64,000 bases of DNA from GCA-2717185 sp964474755 (GCA_964474755.1 CAYYUG010000008.1:1-64000); one strand, 5' to 3'. Counted from the stretch's first letter, positions 1-9,463 are shown. Notes: a model not told the origin generated them from the letters alone. A program made the numbers and translations.

Positions 1-198
1 CTCAAAAAAGACGGTTGGCGGATTGTGAAGAAAAATAGTTACGTTGAAGTTCGTCCCGGAACTAATTTTTACAGTAATCTAAAACGCTATGTACAAGTCG
101 TGGTTTATTCTCTTCAAAGAAAGGAAAAGCATTATAAATGTATCTTGGAGTATGATAGTCAAAATGATGTTCTGATAGAGGAATGCATGAAACTGTGA
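1..198 (+). CDS. C-terminal fragment of unknown protein, cut by window start
   Basis: Frame 1 is open from the first base to a TGA at 196-198, giving 65 residues with no start inside the window. The end reads ...LIEECMKL; the fragment is rich in Lys, Tyr and Val and has a short basic stretch near its start (KKDGWRIVKK). I do not recognise a family. Base composition is clearly AT-rich, unlike everything after position 900, so this fragment and the following 500 bases may come from another source (island, plasmid or assembly join). That the frame is coding is likely but not certain. Confidence 0.4.
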   Translation, partial: LKKDGWRIVKKNSYVEVRPGTNFYSNLKRYVQVVVYSLQRKEKHYKCILEYDSQNDVLIEECMKL

Positions 199-745
199 GT
201 TTCATATAAGTTAATTATCTTCTATACAGATAATTTTGGGGTTGTAGGGTCTGGAAGAATGTCCCTGTGAAAATCCTCTAGGATCACAATAAAAATTAGA
301 TATATCGCAGACTTACATCACAAAGAAAACACCTCCTTTTTAAGATTTTTTTTATGGGCATAAAAAAAGTACCCTCTAATGGGTAAAAGAGTGTGCTGTA
401 TTCAATTATTATGACACCGTTAAAAATCAACAGGTCTGTTTCCCTTGCCGCCTCTAACGAACAAATTTGAATAGACGTTAATTCCTCCTTCATCCTGTTG
501 GTAATGTTTTGTCACCCAGTCCAACTTTGGTGCAGTCGTATCCCCATCCGTAAAGTCATTTGAGGAAACCTATCGTCTGGTCTGGGAAACTTGAATTGTC
601 CTACTATCTAGACAAACGTCACCCTTGAAAAATGCAACTGAGTAAAAAAAATGCATTTTTGGGATATGCAAACCGAATTAAGGAATTCGGTATCCCTACC
701 CTCCTTGAAGGTTAGCAGATGAAGGTATAAACAGTCGTTTGTGCG
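199..745. other. AT-rich gene-free stretch with inverted repeats
   Basis: I see no convincing gene here. Three inverted repeats are visible. At 347-368 ten-base arms (T7ATG and CATA7) flank a GG centre. At 370-385 a TACCC/GGGTA stem is followed, on the minus strand, by a run of seven T, which is terminator-like. At 672-691 eight-base arms (ACCGAATT/AATTCGGT) enclose an AAGG tetraloop about 55 bases before the tRNA. A 65-codon minus-strand reading frame at 296-493 runs across the terminator-like hairpin and has no recognisable content, so I do not call it a gene. Confidence 0.5.
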
Positions 746-835
746 GGAGAGGTGACGGAGTGGTTGAACGTGCTGGTCTCGAAAACCAGTGTAGGGGTAA
801 CTCTACCGAGGGTTCGAATCCCTCTCTCTCCGCCA
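746..835 (+). tRNA. tRNA-Ser(CGA)
   Basis: A 90-base class II tRNA with the CCA end encoded (833-835). The acceptor stem pairs GGAGAGG (746-752) with TCTCTCC (825-831), with one G-U pair. The anticodon arm is CTGGT/ACCAG with loop CTCGAAA; the anticodon CGA lies at 780-782 and reads UCG. A long variable arm (GTAGGGGTAACTCTAC) and the T-arm GGTTCGAATCC follow. The long variable arm fits serine. It sits exactly where the AT-rich left segment gives way to GC-rich catabolic DNA, and tRNA-Ser genes are common integration targets. Confidence 0.95.
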
Positions 836-1071
836 TTTCATATTAATTATCAATAAGTTAAATTGATATTTAAATTTAGTGTACAATATAATGTGCGTTT
901 GTGCGTTTGATTAGTGCGCCCAAAGTATGCCGGTGCCGGCTAATCCAGTTAAAGCCCCCAAGTGGACGGCAAGACGCAGGCGCAATCCGCCCTGCGGCTC
1001 TGCCTCACCGGCGAGGTGCGGGGTAGCAAACGGAAGGCGGCTTCTCGGGGATGCCATGTGACGGTGACAAG

Positions 1072-1194
1072 TGTGGAGCCGCCCAACACGCCCATCCCCC
1101 CGGCATTAGTAACGGCGGCAATAACGTCACGACAGTGACTAAACGCAAAGAGTGGAAATTCAATACCCAGCTTGTCACACAAAGCCAATTTCAT
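1072..1194 (-). pseudogene. N-terminal remnant of a nitronate monooxygenase
   Basis: Reading leftwards from 1194 the first ~40 residues match the start of the 2-nitropropane dioxygenase/nitronate monooxygenase family: LGIEFPLFAFSHCRDV followed by AAVTNAGGMGVLGG, the strand and glycine-rich turn that begin the FMN barrel. After about residue 41 the frame stays open to 949 but the sequence loses all likeness to the family, whose members are usually 320-380 residues long. So only the 5' end of the gene remains. It lies about 240 bases past the tRNA-Ser, which fits truncation during an integration or deletion at that site. Confidence 0.7.
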
Positions 1195-1273
1195 GACTTT
1201 CTCCCAACCTAAAATTACGGCAAATTAGACCAGCCTTAATCTTTCGACCAGCACGGAGGTGACGCACTCGATC

Positions 1274-2158
1274 ATGGAGAATATGCTCACTGCGGACAAT
1301 AAAACTCAGATATCTCAACCCGTGTCGGCAACCCAAATTACCATAACTCCTATTGCCGGATCATGCGGCGCGGAAATAGGCGGCGTTGACCTATCACGGC
1401 CGCTTAGCAAGCGCACGTTTCGGGTGGTCGAGAAGGCACTGCTTGACCATTTAGTTATTTTTTTTCGCGGTCAGACCCTTACCCCAAACCAGCAGAAGAC
1501 CTTCGCTCGACGATTCGGTCAATTAAGGATTAGTGACCAGTATCAGCCAATCGATGGGCATCCGGAAATTCTGGAGATCGTAAAAGAGCCGGATGCCACC
1601 GGAATTGTAGGAAATTTGTGGCATTGCGATGAGAGCTTCCTGGAGCGGCCAGCGCTAGGGTCAATCCTCTATATGATCGAATGCCCGGAATATGGCGGCG
1701 ATACAATGTTTTCCAACCAGTACGCTGCCTACGAGGCTCTTTCGTTAGGTATGCAGGAGATGCTGTCCTCACTACGCGCGGTCTATTCCGACGGCACGCT
1801 GCAACAGCGAAACCAGGGTCGCTCAATGAAGGTCCATCCGGACGCCGCCATCCGGCCACGCTATGAGGCGGTGCATCCCGTAGTCCGAACCCACCCGCTA
1901 ACTGGACGCAAAAGCCTTTTCGTGCACCGGCCATACACGATCCGCTTCGACGGCATGACGGAAACGGAAAGCCGACCCCTGCTGAATTTTCTCTACGCCC
2001 ACGCTGTGCAACCCAAATTTACCTGCAGGTTTCGCTGGGATGCCGGATCGGTCGCTTTCTGGGATAACCGGTGCTCTCAGCATTACGCACTAAACGACTA
2101 CTCCGGCGTACGCCGCTACGGCCACCGCGTTACCATCATTGGCGAGGCACCTCGGTGA
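1274..2158 (+). CDS. TauD/TfdA-family Fe(II)/2-oxoglutarate dioxygenase
   Basis: This enzyme couples 2-oxoglutarate decarboxylation to hydroxylation of a small organic substrate, in the family often a sulfonate, aryloxyacid or quaternary amine. Iron ligands are visible: HCD within WHCDESF (near residue 117 from this start) and the distal His in SQHYALNDY, followed by RRYGHRV, which carries the Arg that binds 2-oxoglutarate. Length, about 294 residues, is normal. An upstream GTG at 1259 is in frame but overlaps the GGAGGT Shine-Dalgarno at 1255-1260, so the ATG at 1274 is preferred. It is first in a unit with a hydrolase and HyuB/HyuA. It resembles the second TauD at 31679. The substrate cannot be told. 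Confidence 0.88.
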   Translation: MENMLTADNKTQISQPVSATQITITPIAGSCGAEIGGVDLSRPLSKRTFRVVEKALLDHLVIFFRGQTLTPNQQKTFARRFGQLRISDQYQPIDGHPEILEIVKEPDATGIVGNLWHCDESFLERPALGSILYMIECPEYGGDTMFSNQYAAYEALSLGMQEMLSSLRAVYSDGTLQQRNQGRSMKVHPDAAIRPRYEAVHPVVRTHPLTGRKSLFVHRPYTIRFDGMTETESRPLLNFLYAHAVQPKFTCRFRWDAGSVAFWDNRCSQHYALNDYSGVRRYGHRVTIIGEAPR

Positions 2159-2175
2159 CGGAATACTGACGCCTC

Positions 2176-3096
2176 ATGCAAAGCACTCCGAAACATACCT
2201 ATTTCGATGCCAGCCAGGCACGCCTCTCCTATTTCGAGTGGGGTGATAGGGGTGCGCCACCAATCCTGCTGACCCACGCGACTGGTTTCCACGCGCGTGT
2301 ATGGGATAAAACAATTGCGGCCTTGCCGGATGAGTTTCACATTATTAACGTCGAATTACGCGGACACGGTCGCAGCCCTTATTCACTGCCAATCGATTCT
2401 TGGCTATCGATCGCCCAGGATGTCGGTGAGCTGATACAGGCTCTTTCTTTACGCGATCTGATCGGTGTTGGTCATTCCATGGGCGGCCATTGTATGACGC
2501 AACTGGCGCACGACCTGCCGGAAGCCTTCCGTCGTTTAGTCCTTATCGATCCGGTGTTGAGCCGGCCTGATGTCTACGATCATGACCGGTATGCAGATCT
2601 CAGTGGGCCGCAAGAGCATCCGATTGCCTCACGCCGATCCACTTTTTCTTCTTGGGAAGAGATGCGAGACTATTTCAAGGAACGCCATCCCTATTCTCTT
2701 TGGCGCCTGGAGGTATTGGAGGACTACTGCCGTTTTGGTCTACTACCAGTGTCGGATGGCGAAGGTTACGAACTCGCATGCGCTCCCTTGGTAGAAGCTT
2801 CGGTCTATTTTGTGCAGAGACATGCCAAAATTCATCACATTTTCCCTAAAATCAAGGTTCCGGTGACCATATTACGGGCGCAGGTAAGAACACCGAAAGA
2901 GTGGCAAACAACAAACTTCACGAAATCACCCACCTGGGAAGAGTTGGCGGATCAGTTTCCAAACGGCCGTGATGTCTACCTACCCAATTTTACCCACTTC
3001 ATACCCATGCAAGACCCTGAACTGGTGGCGCGTTTCATCGCTGACGAACACGCACAACTGGCGCCGGCAAAACCTGAGATGCGGAGCACGGCATGA
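2176..3096 (+). CDS. alpha/beta-hydrolase
   Basis: A 306-residue alpha/beta-hydrolase fold protein, probably an esterase, amidase or C-C hydrolase. The oxyanion motif is near residue 33 (THATGFH), the nucleophile elbow GHSMGG places Ser at 101, the acid is probably in LIDPVLS, and the catalytic His is in NFTHFIPMQDPE near the end. It starts 17 bases after the TauD stop and its own stop overlaps the HyuB start by 4 bases (ATGA), so the four genes are one translationally coupled unit. A role in hydrolysing a product of the dioxygenase or of the hydantoinase is inference from position. Confidence 0.88.
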   Translation: MQSTPKHTYFDASQARLSYFEWGDRGAPPILLTHATGFHARVWDKTIAALPDEFHIINVELRGHGRSPYSLPIDSWLSIAQDVGELIQALSLRDLIGVGHSMGGHCMTQLAHDLPEAFRRLVLIDPVLSRPDVYDHDRYADLSGPQEHPIASRRSTFSSWEEMRDYFKERHPYSLWRLEVLEDYCRFGLLPVSDGEGYELACAPLVEASVYFVQRHAKIHHIFPKIKVPVTILRAQVRTPKEWQTTNFTKSPTWEELADQFPNGRDVYLPNFTHFIPMQDPELVARFIADEHAQLAPAKPEMRSTA

Positions 3097-4880
3097 GTAT
3101 CGAGAACATCGACCAACCAATTTGCGACGCCGTGACACTCGAAGTGGTTCGCGGAGCTTTGCGGGCAAGCCAGAACGAGATGGAAGCGCTGATCGAACGT
3201 ACTGCGATGTCGGCCTTCATCCGTGAAAAAAAGGATTTCTTCGTAGCCCTGTTTGACGCGGTTGGCGATATGATTGTCGGCGCCTATCGCCCGACCTTTG
3301 GCGATCCAATTCGCCCGTTGTTCGAGCAATTTCCGGCTGAGGAAATGCAGTCCGGCGACCTGTATTGGTACAATGACTGTTACGGCTCCAATGGGTCAGT
3401 ATCACACTCGCCGGACCAGGTCTTCGTATCGCCTGTCTATGTCAACGGGGAGCTGCTTGCCTTCGCGCAAAGCTGGGCCCATTTCGCTGATATCGGTGGC
3501 ATGCGCCCAGGGTCCATCTCGCCTGACTGCACCGATATTTTCCAGGAAGGTATCATCGTGCCGCCGGTGCGGCTCGCCCGCAATGGTGCCATCAACGAGG
3601 ATCTATTGCGCGTTTTCTACCGTAATTCGCGCTTCCCTGATATCAGTCAGGGAGATACGCGAGCCTGTTTTGCCGCGGTCCGTCTCGGCGAGCGCCGTAT
3701 CGTCGAACTGGCAGAGCGTTTCGGGCCAATGGTGATCACCGATGCCTTCAGGCAGCTTTCCGAACGTTCGGAACGGGTCGCAACGGAGCGGTTGCGCAAG
3801 ACCTTTGCACCAGGCTGCTACCAGTTTTCTGACTCGATTGATGATGACGGACAGGGCAACGGGCCCTTCCGGATCCATATGGAACTCAGCGTAGACGATA
3901 ACGGTGTAGTGCTCGACTATTCGGAAAGCGACGACCAGGCACCAGGGCCAATCAACTATCTGCTTAACCCAGCCGTTCCGCGCGCCATGATGTCGATGCA
4001 CCTGCTAGCGGGTGATCCCACATTGTTACTCAACGCTGGCGCAGGCCGCTCAATAGACAAGGTGGTTTTGCGAGAGGGCAGTGTGTTGCAGCCGCATTGG
4101 CCAGCGCCACTGGGGCAGCGTGGACTGACTATGATGAAGCTGCTGAGCGGCAGCCAAGGACTGGTCAACGCGGCCGGAGGCAGAGCCACCGCTGCTAACT
4201 GCGCCTATGTCATCATCTTCGCGCGAGGGATTGACGATAATGGAGAACCTTTCCTCCTAACGGACGGGATTGGCGTCGGTTATGGCGGGCGCCCGGACTC
4301 GGATGGGATTGATGCCGTTTATTACGTGGCGCAGGAGAACTACCCAGCAGAGATGGTCGAAATGTCCTATCCAGCGCGGCTGCGGTCCTACAGTATTCGC
4401 TGCGATTCCGGCGGCTGCGGACAGTGGCGCGGCGGCTGCGGCGTAGTGCGCGAAATCGAGTTGCTGGCCGAAAAAGCAACCTTCTCAATTCGTATCGACG
4501 GGGTGGAGAAGCCGCCTTGGGGCGTACATGGTGGCCACAATGGTTGCCCAGGCCTTGCTGTAGTCAATCCCGATACGCAACACGAACGAAGTCTGAAACC
4601 ATTCAGCGACGGAAATGTGGTGCGGCGTGGTGAGGTCCTGCGGCTAGAAACCGGCGGCGGCGGTGGTTGGGGCCACCCATTCGACCGTGAGCCAAAACGG
4701 GTCCTTACAGACGTGTTGGGTGGCTATGTCAGCCGCGAGGCTGCGGATCGAGACTATGGGGTCATCTTAGATGTGGAAGGCGAAGCCATCGATATAGCGG
4801 CGACCAAAGCACGGCGCGCTGACCGGCCTATGGTCGACGGCATGTTCCACCGTTACGGCTATCGGGACATTCTGGAATGA
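3093..4880 (+). CDS. hydantoinase B/oxoprolinase-type subunit (HyuB)
   Basis: A 595-residue subunit of the ATP-dependent hydantoinase/5-oxoprolinase/acetone carboxylase family. Family signatures are present: an early VRGALRASQNEMEALIERTAMS segment, SFTNDP-like YNDCYGSNGS near residue 90, the H-x-D-like AHFADIGG, a tract ending in DIFQEG, and a C-terminal ETGGGGGWGHP. Such subunits work with HyuA to open lactam or hydantoin-like rings or to carboxylate ketones, at the cost of ATP. The start ATG overlaps the hydrolase stop, and its stop overlaps the HyuA start (both ATGA). Order here is B then A, the reverse of the second pair at 16.3-20.1 kb. Confidence 0.93.
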   Translation: MSIENIDQPICDAVTLEVVRGALRASQNEMEALIERTAMSAFIREKKDFFVALFDAVGDMIVGAYRPTFGDPIRPLFEQFPAEEMQSGDLYWYNDCYGSNGSVSHSPDQVFVSPVYVNGELLAFAQSWAHFADIGGMRPGSISPDCTDIFQEGIIVPPVRLARNGAINEDLLRVFYRNSRFPDISQGDTRACFAAVRLGERRIVELAERFGPMVITDAFRQLSERSERVATERLRKTFAPGCYQFSDSIDDDGQGNGPFRIHMELSVDDNGVVLDYSESDDQAPGPINYLLNPAVPRAMMSMHLLAGDPTLLLNAGAGRSIDKVVLREGSVLQPHWPAPLGQRGLTMMKLLSGSQGLVNAAGGRATAANCAYVIIFARGIDDNGEPFLLTDGIGVGYGGRPDSDGIDAVYYVAQENYPAEMVEMSYPARLRSYSIRCDSGGCGQWRGGCGVVREIELLAEKATFSIRIDGVEKPPWGVHGGHNGCPGLAVVNPDTQHERSLKPFSDGNVVRRGEVLRLETGGGGGWGHPFDREPKRVLTDVLGGYVSREAADRDYGVILDVEGEAIDIAATKARRADRPMVDGMFHRYGYRDILE

Positions 4881-6931
4881 CCGACATGCGCTACGCGGTG
4901 GCCATCGATACAGGCGGCACCTTCACCGACGTCACCCTATTCGACCGCAGCGAAGGCCGAATGTGGACTGCCAAAACACCATCGACACCAGAAAACCCCT
5001 CGACTGGCTTTATGAATGGAATCGCAGCCGCACTGGAACAGGCAGCACTAGCGCCGACGGACCTCACACAAGTTTTCCATGGCACAACCGTAGCAACCAA
5101 TCTCATCCTCGAAGGCAAGGGCGCCACAGTTGGGCTTCTAACAACAGCGGGCTTCAAGCATGTGCTGGCCATTGGTCGACAGGATGTCCCGCGCCGCGCA
5201 AACCTGTTCTCCTGGATTAAGCCCCAACGACCCGTCCCACCGGAACGGATCCTGGAGGTTCCAGAACGACTCGACGGCGCGGGAAACACATTGGTCGAAC
5301 TGGACGAAAATGCGGTGTATGAAGCCGCCCGGCGCTTTCGCGCCCGCAATGTGAACGCGATCGCAATCTGTTTTCTCAATAGCTTTGTCGACCCAAGGCA
5401 CGAGGTACGGGCGGGTGAAATCCTCCGCAGGGTACATCCCGACGCGTTGGTTTCGCTTTCCTCCGACGTACTGCGAGTATTTCGCGAATACGAGCGCAGT
5501 ATAGCGACTGTCCTCAACGTTTACGTAATGCCTGCCGTCTCCCAGTATGTAGGGCAGTTGTCCGAACACCTGAAAGCGGAGGATACGAACGCACCGCTAC
5601 TAATTATGAAGTCGAACGGCGGCGTAGTCGGAGCCAGGGAAGTCGAACGGGTGCCAGCCCATACCGCTCTATCCGGGCCTGCCGCAGGGGTCGTCGGAGC
5701 ACGTTTCGTCGGCGCTGCTGCCGGATACGAAGATGTCATCGGCATCGATATTGGCGGCACCTCTGCTGATATTTGCCTAATCAAGGATGGTCAATACGAG
5801 TTGACAAATAATGGACGCGTGGGCGACTGGCCTTTGAGTTTCCCGATGCTCGACATCAATACCGTTGGTACCGGCGGTGGCTCGATCGCCGGGATATCGG
5901 ATATCGGCGCATTGACCGTCGGCCCTCGCAGCGCCGGTGCCAATCCCGGACCAGCCTGTTACGGACACGGCGGCGAGGAACCGACGGTCACCGATGCGCA
6001 CCTCACTCTTGGTCATCTACCCCCTTATCTGCTGAGTGGCACCATGACCTTGGATGCAGAGGCTGCACGCAATGCGATCGACCGTAAAGTCGCGCAACCA
6101 CTAGGGCTCAGCATTGAAGAAGCAGCACGAGGCATATTGTCGATTGGCGACAATGATATGGTCGGTGCAATCCGTGTTGTCTCGGTCGAGCGCGGTCATG
6201 ACCCAAGGGACTTCGCACTTATCGCATTCGGTGGAGCGGGTCCGCTGCATGGCGGATCGCTCGCCAAATTGCTCGGTGTGAAAACTGTGATAATCCCGCC
6301 AACCCCCGGCGTCCTATCAGCGATGGGACTACTGGTATCCCAATTCCGCGCTGACTACGCGCGAACCTGTCTGGAAGGCCCGCCGGAATACAACCATGCC
6401 CGCATGGGGCAAACTTTCGATGAATTAGAAAATGAGGCGACCGCCTGGTTTGACCGCGAGCGTGTCCCCGCCAAAGCACGCCAACTAACCCGGTCAGCGA
6501 ACCTGCGCTACCGCCATCAGGGGTTCGAACTGACCGTTCCCTGGGAAGGCAATTCAGTAACTCAAGAGACAACTCAAGCCACGCTCCAGGCGTTCCACGC
6601 GCTGCATGAACGGCTATACACGTTCGCCCAACAGGACACGCCAGTAGAGATCGTAACTCTACAAATCGCCGCAGAGGGTAGTCTGCCACAGCCTCGCCCG
6701 ACTGAAATTCCTAGTAGTGGCAATTTAGATAAGGCACTCGTAGACCGTCTGCCAATTCATTTTGCAGAAGGCACGCATACGGCGCCCGTCTTCGACCGGA
6801 CTAAATTATTCGAGGGCGCCAAATTTGTTGGACCAGCCCTAGTGGTACAGCTCGACTCGACGTCGCTTATCCACCCGGAACAGCAGGTGACTTGTGACCA
6901 CTACGGCAACCTTATCCTCGAGACGGATTAG
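4877..6931 (+). CDS. hydantoinase A/oxoprolinase-type subunit (HyuA)
   Basis: A 684-residue ATP-binding partner of the preceding HyuB. The N-terminal domain opens with AIDTGGTFTDV, the phosphate-binding loop of the ASKHA fold; the second copy of the fold shows GIDIGGTSADI near residue 290; the segment GTGGGSIA and the ANPGPACYG stretch are typical of the family. Length is normal. It is the last gene of the TauD-hydrolase-HyuB-HyuA unit. Known members act on N-methylhydantoin, 5-oxoproline, caprolactam or acetone; which of these applies is not readable here. Confidence 0.93.
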   Translation: MTDMRYAVAIDTGGTFTDVTLFDRSEGRMWTAKTPSTPENPSTGFMNGIAAALEQAALAPTDLTQVFHGTTVATNLILEGKGATVGLLTTAGFKHVLAIGRQDVPRRANLFSWIKPQRPVPPERILEVPERLDGAGNTLVELDENAVYEAARRFRARNVNAIAICFLNSFVDPRHEVRAGEILRRVHPDALVSLSSDVLRVFREYERSIATVLNVYVMPAVSQYVGQLSEHLKAEDTNAPLLIMKSNGGVVGAREVERVPAHTALSGPAAGVVGARFVGAAAGYEDVIGIDIGGTSADICLIKDGQYELTNNGRVGDWPLSFPMLDINTVGTGGGSIAGISDIGALTVGPRSAGANPGPACYGHGGEEPTVTDAHLTLGHLPPYLLSGTMTLDAEAARNAIDRKVAQPLGLSIEEAARGILSIGDNDMVGAIRVVSVERGHDPRDFALIAFGGAGPLHGGSLAKLLGVKTVIIPPTPGVLSAMGLLVSQFRADYARTCLEGPPEYNHARMGQTFDELENEATAWFDRERVPAKARQLTRSANLRYRHQGFELTVPWEGNSVTQETTQATLQAFHALHERLYTFAQQDTPVEIVTLQIAAEGSLPQPRPTEIPSSGNLDKALVDRLPIHFAEGTHTAPVFDRTKLFEGAKFVGPALVVQLDSTSLIHPEQQVTCDHYGNLILETD

Positions 6932-7226
6932 CCTAATTTCTTCCACCAGACGGTAGCGCAGGAGACCCGCCAGGTATTCCTCCGCTTTGGGCCGGGGGCA
7001 ATCCAAATGTGTCTTTGAAACGGGATCTGACGATTGTTGTTTTCGCGAAGACCTTGCTCAATTCGGACACCGATATCCAACTTTTGAACGTCTGCCCCAC
7101 CTAAATTTTATCTGGATGTTCCTCGACGAGAGCAAGAAGCGCCACCGGCTATATTAATCTATAGAGGTCTGCGGATACCAAGCCTAGACGAAGCGCCATT
7201 GCAATCGCGAAGACCGTTGACGTTGG
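6932..7226. other. intergenic stretch between convergent units
   Basis: About 295 bases between HyuA (+) and an LLM gene (-). No complete gene is visible. On the minus strand two short open stretches look faintly coding (one reads AMALRLGLVSADLY, the other KAEEYLAGLLRYRLVEEI), which could be worn pieces of a regulator, but neither is long enough to support a call. No convincing hairpin terminator is seen. Confidence 0.3.
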
Positions 7227-8069
7227 CTAAAGAACCAATCCGGCCATCCGTTCGAGTTGTTCGCCCATTTCGGCCTCTGTTTCAACCCATTCCGGCTTGA
7301 CCACAACACTGTCCGCACCGGCATCAACCAGCGACTGCAGTTCTGCCTTGTCGGGCGCCTGACCGTAAATGACTATCTCGATTGAGGAGGGGTCTCGGCC
7401 GGCTTCGGCGCAAAGCGCTTCGAGTTTCTTGCGGCTGTTTTCGATATCCTGAGCGGACACACGGTTTGGCAGCCAACCGTCAGCATGAGCGACAATCCGT
7501 TTTAACACGTTTGGCGCCATGCCGCCGATTAGGATCGGCGGATAGGGCTGCTGTGTCGGTTTTGGAAAGGAGCGGACCGGCGGGAAGTCATAATATTTGC
7601 CGTGATATTCCGCTTCTTCCTCGGTCCAGCAAAGTTTCATCACGTCTAGCGCCTCGCGGGTCTGGGTCCAGCGCCGCGGGAAATCACCACCGAAAATCTC
7701 CGTCTCCTCCCTCAACCAGCCTGTGCCGATCCCAAACTGGAAGCGGCCACCACTGTAAAGATCGAGCGCCGCAACCTCCTTGGCGAGCAGTAACGGATGA
7801 CGCTCCGGCACCAGGGTTATGCCTGTTCCAAGCTTAATTGTGCTGGTCACTGCCGATGCGCGCGCCAATGCTATATAGGGCTCGGTAAAATGCGAGTAAG
7901 TCCACGGGATGTCACCACCGGTAGCAGGGAACGAGCTTTCACTATGCACCGGTACGGCCGGATGCTCGGCGTACCAAATCGAATCAAAACCAAGGTCCTC
8001 CGCCTTCTTTGCCATGAAGGCAGGATCGATCGTGTAGGCGGGGAGCGGAACTGACGTGCCGACTTTCAT
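7227..8069 (-). CDS. luciferase-like monooxygenase (LLM), F420/FMN-dependent type
   Basis: A 280-residue member of the bacterial luciferase-like TIM-barrel family. Early ESLGFDSIW-type text (AEDLGFDSIWYAEHP), the LGTGITLVPERHP core strand, the LYSGGRFQFGIGTGWLREE loop and the later GGMAPNVLKR are hallmarks of the short LLM class, which uses reduced F420 or FMN for oxidation of diverse substrates. The ATG at 8067-8069 follows AGGAGG. It is the last gene of a minus-strand unit behind TRAP subunits DctQM, suggesting the transported compound or a derivative is the substrate (inference). Confidence 0.87.
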   Translation of the reverse strand: MKVGTSVPLPAYTIDPAFMAKKAEDLGFDSIWYAEHPAVPVHSESSFPATGGDIPWTYSHFTEPYIALARASAVTSTIKLGTGITLVPERHPLLLAKEVAALDLYSGGRFQFGIGTGWLREETEIFGGDFPRRWTQTREALDVMKLCWTEEEAEYHGKYYDFPPVRSFPKPTQQPYPPILIGGMAPNVLKRIVAHADGWLPNRVSAQDIENSRKKLEALCAEAGRDPSSIEIVIYGQAPDKAELQSLVDAGADSVVVKPEWVETEAEMGEQLERMAGLVL

Positions 8070-8144
8070 GACGAGAGCCTCCTATCCAAATACGTCCGAG
8101 AAAGACTCTAGGACAGTAACCGTCGTCTACCAAGCTTCGCCTGT

Positions 8145-9461
8145 TCAATCGAAGCCAAGTAAAGCAGACGGTAGCCACAACACGACCGATGGAAAAGCGA
8201 TAATTACAGCCAACACAGCAAAATGCAGCAGAATGAAGGGCACGACACCGCGATACATATCGCGCAGCGTGATTTCGGGTGGCGCGATGGCGCGAAAATA
8301 GAAAATTGCGCCAGCCATCGGAGGGGTCAGCATACTGGTCTGCATCATGATCAGCAAAGCGATACAGAACCATACCGGATCAAAGCCAAGCCCGGTGACG
8401 ATCGGCATGGCGAGCGGCACCAGGATCAGCATGATCGAGATCAGATCGATCACAAAACCCGCCACAAAGGTGACAAGCAAGATAAGCCAGACAGTGCCCC
8501 ACGGTCCCAGCGCGGCGTCTGCCAGCATGTTCTGCACCGCCAGCAAACCGCCGGCCCCAGCAAACACGCCCGCAAACATGAGACCGCCGACGACGATGGT
8601 CAGCACCATGGCGGTGATCGATAGGGTCGTCAGCAGCGCCTCCCGCAAGGCCTGCCATGAGAATTTTCGATACAGTACCGCCAGGACCAAACCGCCAATC
8701 GCCCCGATCGCCGCCGCCTCTGTAGGCACGGCAATCGCGAAAATTATACTGCCCAGCACCGCGGCGATCAGTGAGAACGGCGGCACCAGCACCACAACCG
8801 TGCGCCATAATCTGATTTCCAACGGGACGTCGTCTGTCTCGGGCTCCGGCGGCGGTGCGGCGCCCGGCCGGACATATGCGAAACCGAGGATGTACAGGAT
8901 ATAGAGGCCCGCCAGGACCAAGCCAGGAAATATCATCGCCGCGAACAACTCGCCGATCCCCAGGTCGGCGATGGTGGCCAAGATAATCACCAGTACCGAG
9001 GGTGGTATAATCGAACCGAGCGAACCGCCGGCGCAGATTGTGCCGGAAATCAGTCCCTTGTCGTAACCCGCACGCAACATCACCGGTGTCGCCAGCATGC
9101 CAACAACCGTCTCGGTCGCACCAACGACACCGCTTGAGGCGGCGAACAGCACGCAGATTACGATAGTGCCGACCGCCAAACCGCCCGGCAGCAGCCGGGT
9201 CCAATAGTGGATCGTCTCGAACATACCCTCTGCGATCCCGGATTTTTCCAACATCGCACCCATGAAGATGAAAAGAGGCACGGCGGCAAGAATATGCGAG
9301 GCACCCACCTCTTCTACCCGATGGGCGAAAATGACGACGACTGCTTCACCAAACTGGGCGACACCGAAAACCAACGCCACGGTCATCAGGGCAAAAGCCA
9401 CCGGCACGCCGATGAAGATCAGCACTAGCAGTACAGGAAACATCCATAGCGCCGTCTCCAC
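8145..9461 (-). CDS. TRAP transporter large permease subunit (DctM-like)
   Basis: A 438-residue hydrophobic protein with about 12 membrane segments, matching the large subunit of tripartite ATP-independent periplasmic transporters, which uses ion gradients to import carboxylates, sulfonates and similar anions. Typical text includes IFIGVPVAFALM at the start, AVPLFIFMGAMLEKSGIAE and GGSLGSIIPPSVLVIILA. The start codon is GTG, three bases after the dctQ stop. No binding protein (DctP) lies in this unit or elsewhere in the window, so specificity is unknown. Confidence 0.93.
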   Translation of the reverse strand: METALWMFPVLLVLIFIGVPVAFALMTVALVFGVAQFGEAVVVIFAHRVEEVGASHILAAVPLFIFMGAMLEKSGIAEGMFETIHYWTRLLPGGLAVGTIVICVLFAASSGVVGATETVVGMLATPVMLRAGYDKGLISGTICAGGSLGSIIPPSVLVIILATIADLGIGELFAAMIFPGLVLAGLYILYILGFAYVRPGAAPPPEPETDDVPLEIRLWRTVVVLVPPFSLIAAVLGSIIFAIAVPTEAAAIGAIGGLVLAVLYRKFSWQALREALLTTLSITAMVLTIVVGGLMFAGVFAGAGGLLAVQNMLADAALGPWGTVWLILLVTFVAGFVIDLISIMLILVPLAMPIVTGLGFDPVWFCIALLIMMQTSMLTPPMAGAIFYFRAIAPPEITLRDMYRGVVPFILLHFAVLAVIIAFPSVVLWLPSALLGFD

Positions 9462-9463
9462 GA

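Noticed and set aside
296..493. A 65-codon minus-strand frame in the AT-rich segment
   Set aside because: It runs across two inverted repeats, one of them terminator-like, has no recognisable content, and lies in DNA where long frames arise by chance.
746..835. tRNA-Sec
   Set aside because: The anticodon is CGA and the acceptor stem has seven pairs, as in tRNA-Ser; tRNA-Sec would show UCA and a longer acceptor stem.
8380..9204. A 274-codon frame antisense-frame to DctM
   Set aside because: It overlaps a well-supported membrane protein on the same DNA and has the Arg/Gly-rich look of an alternate frame.
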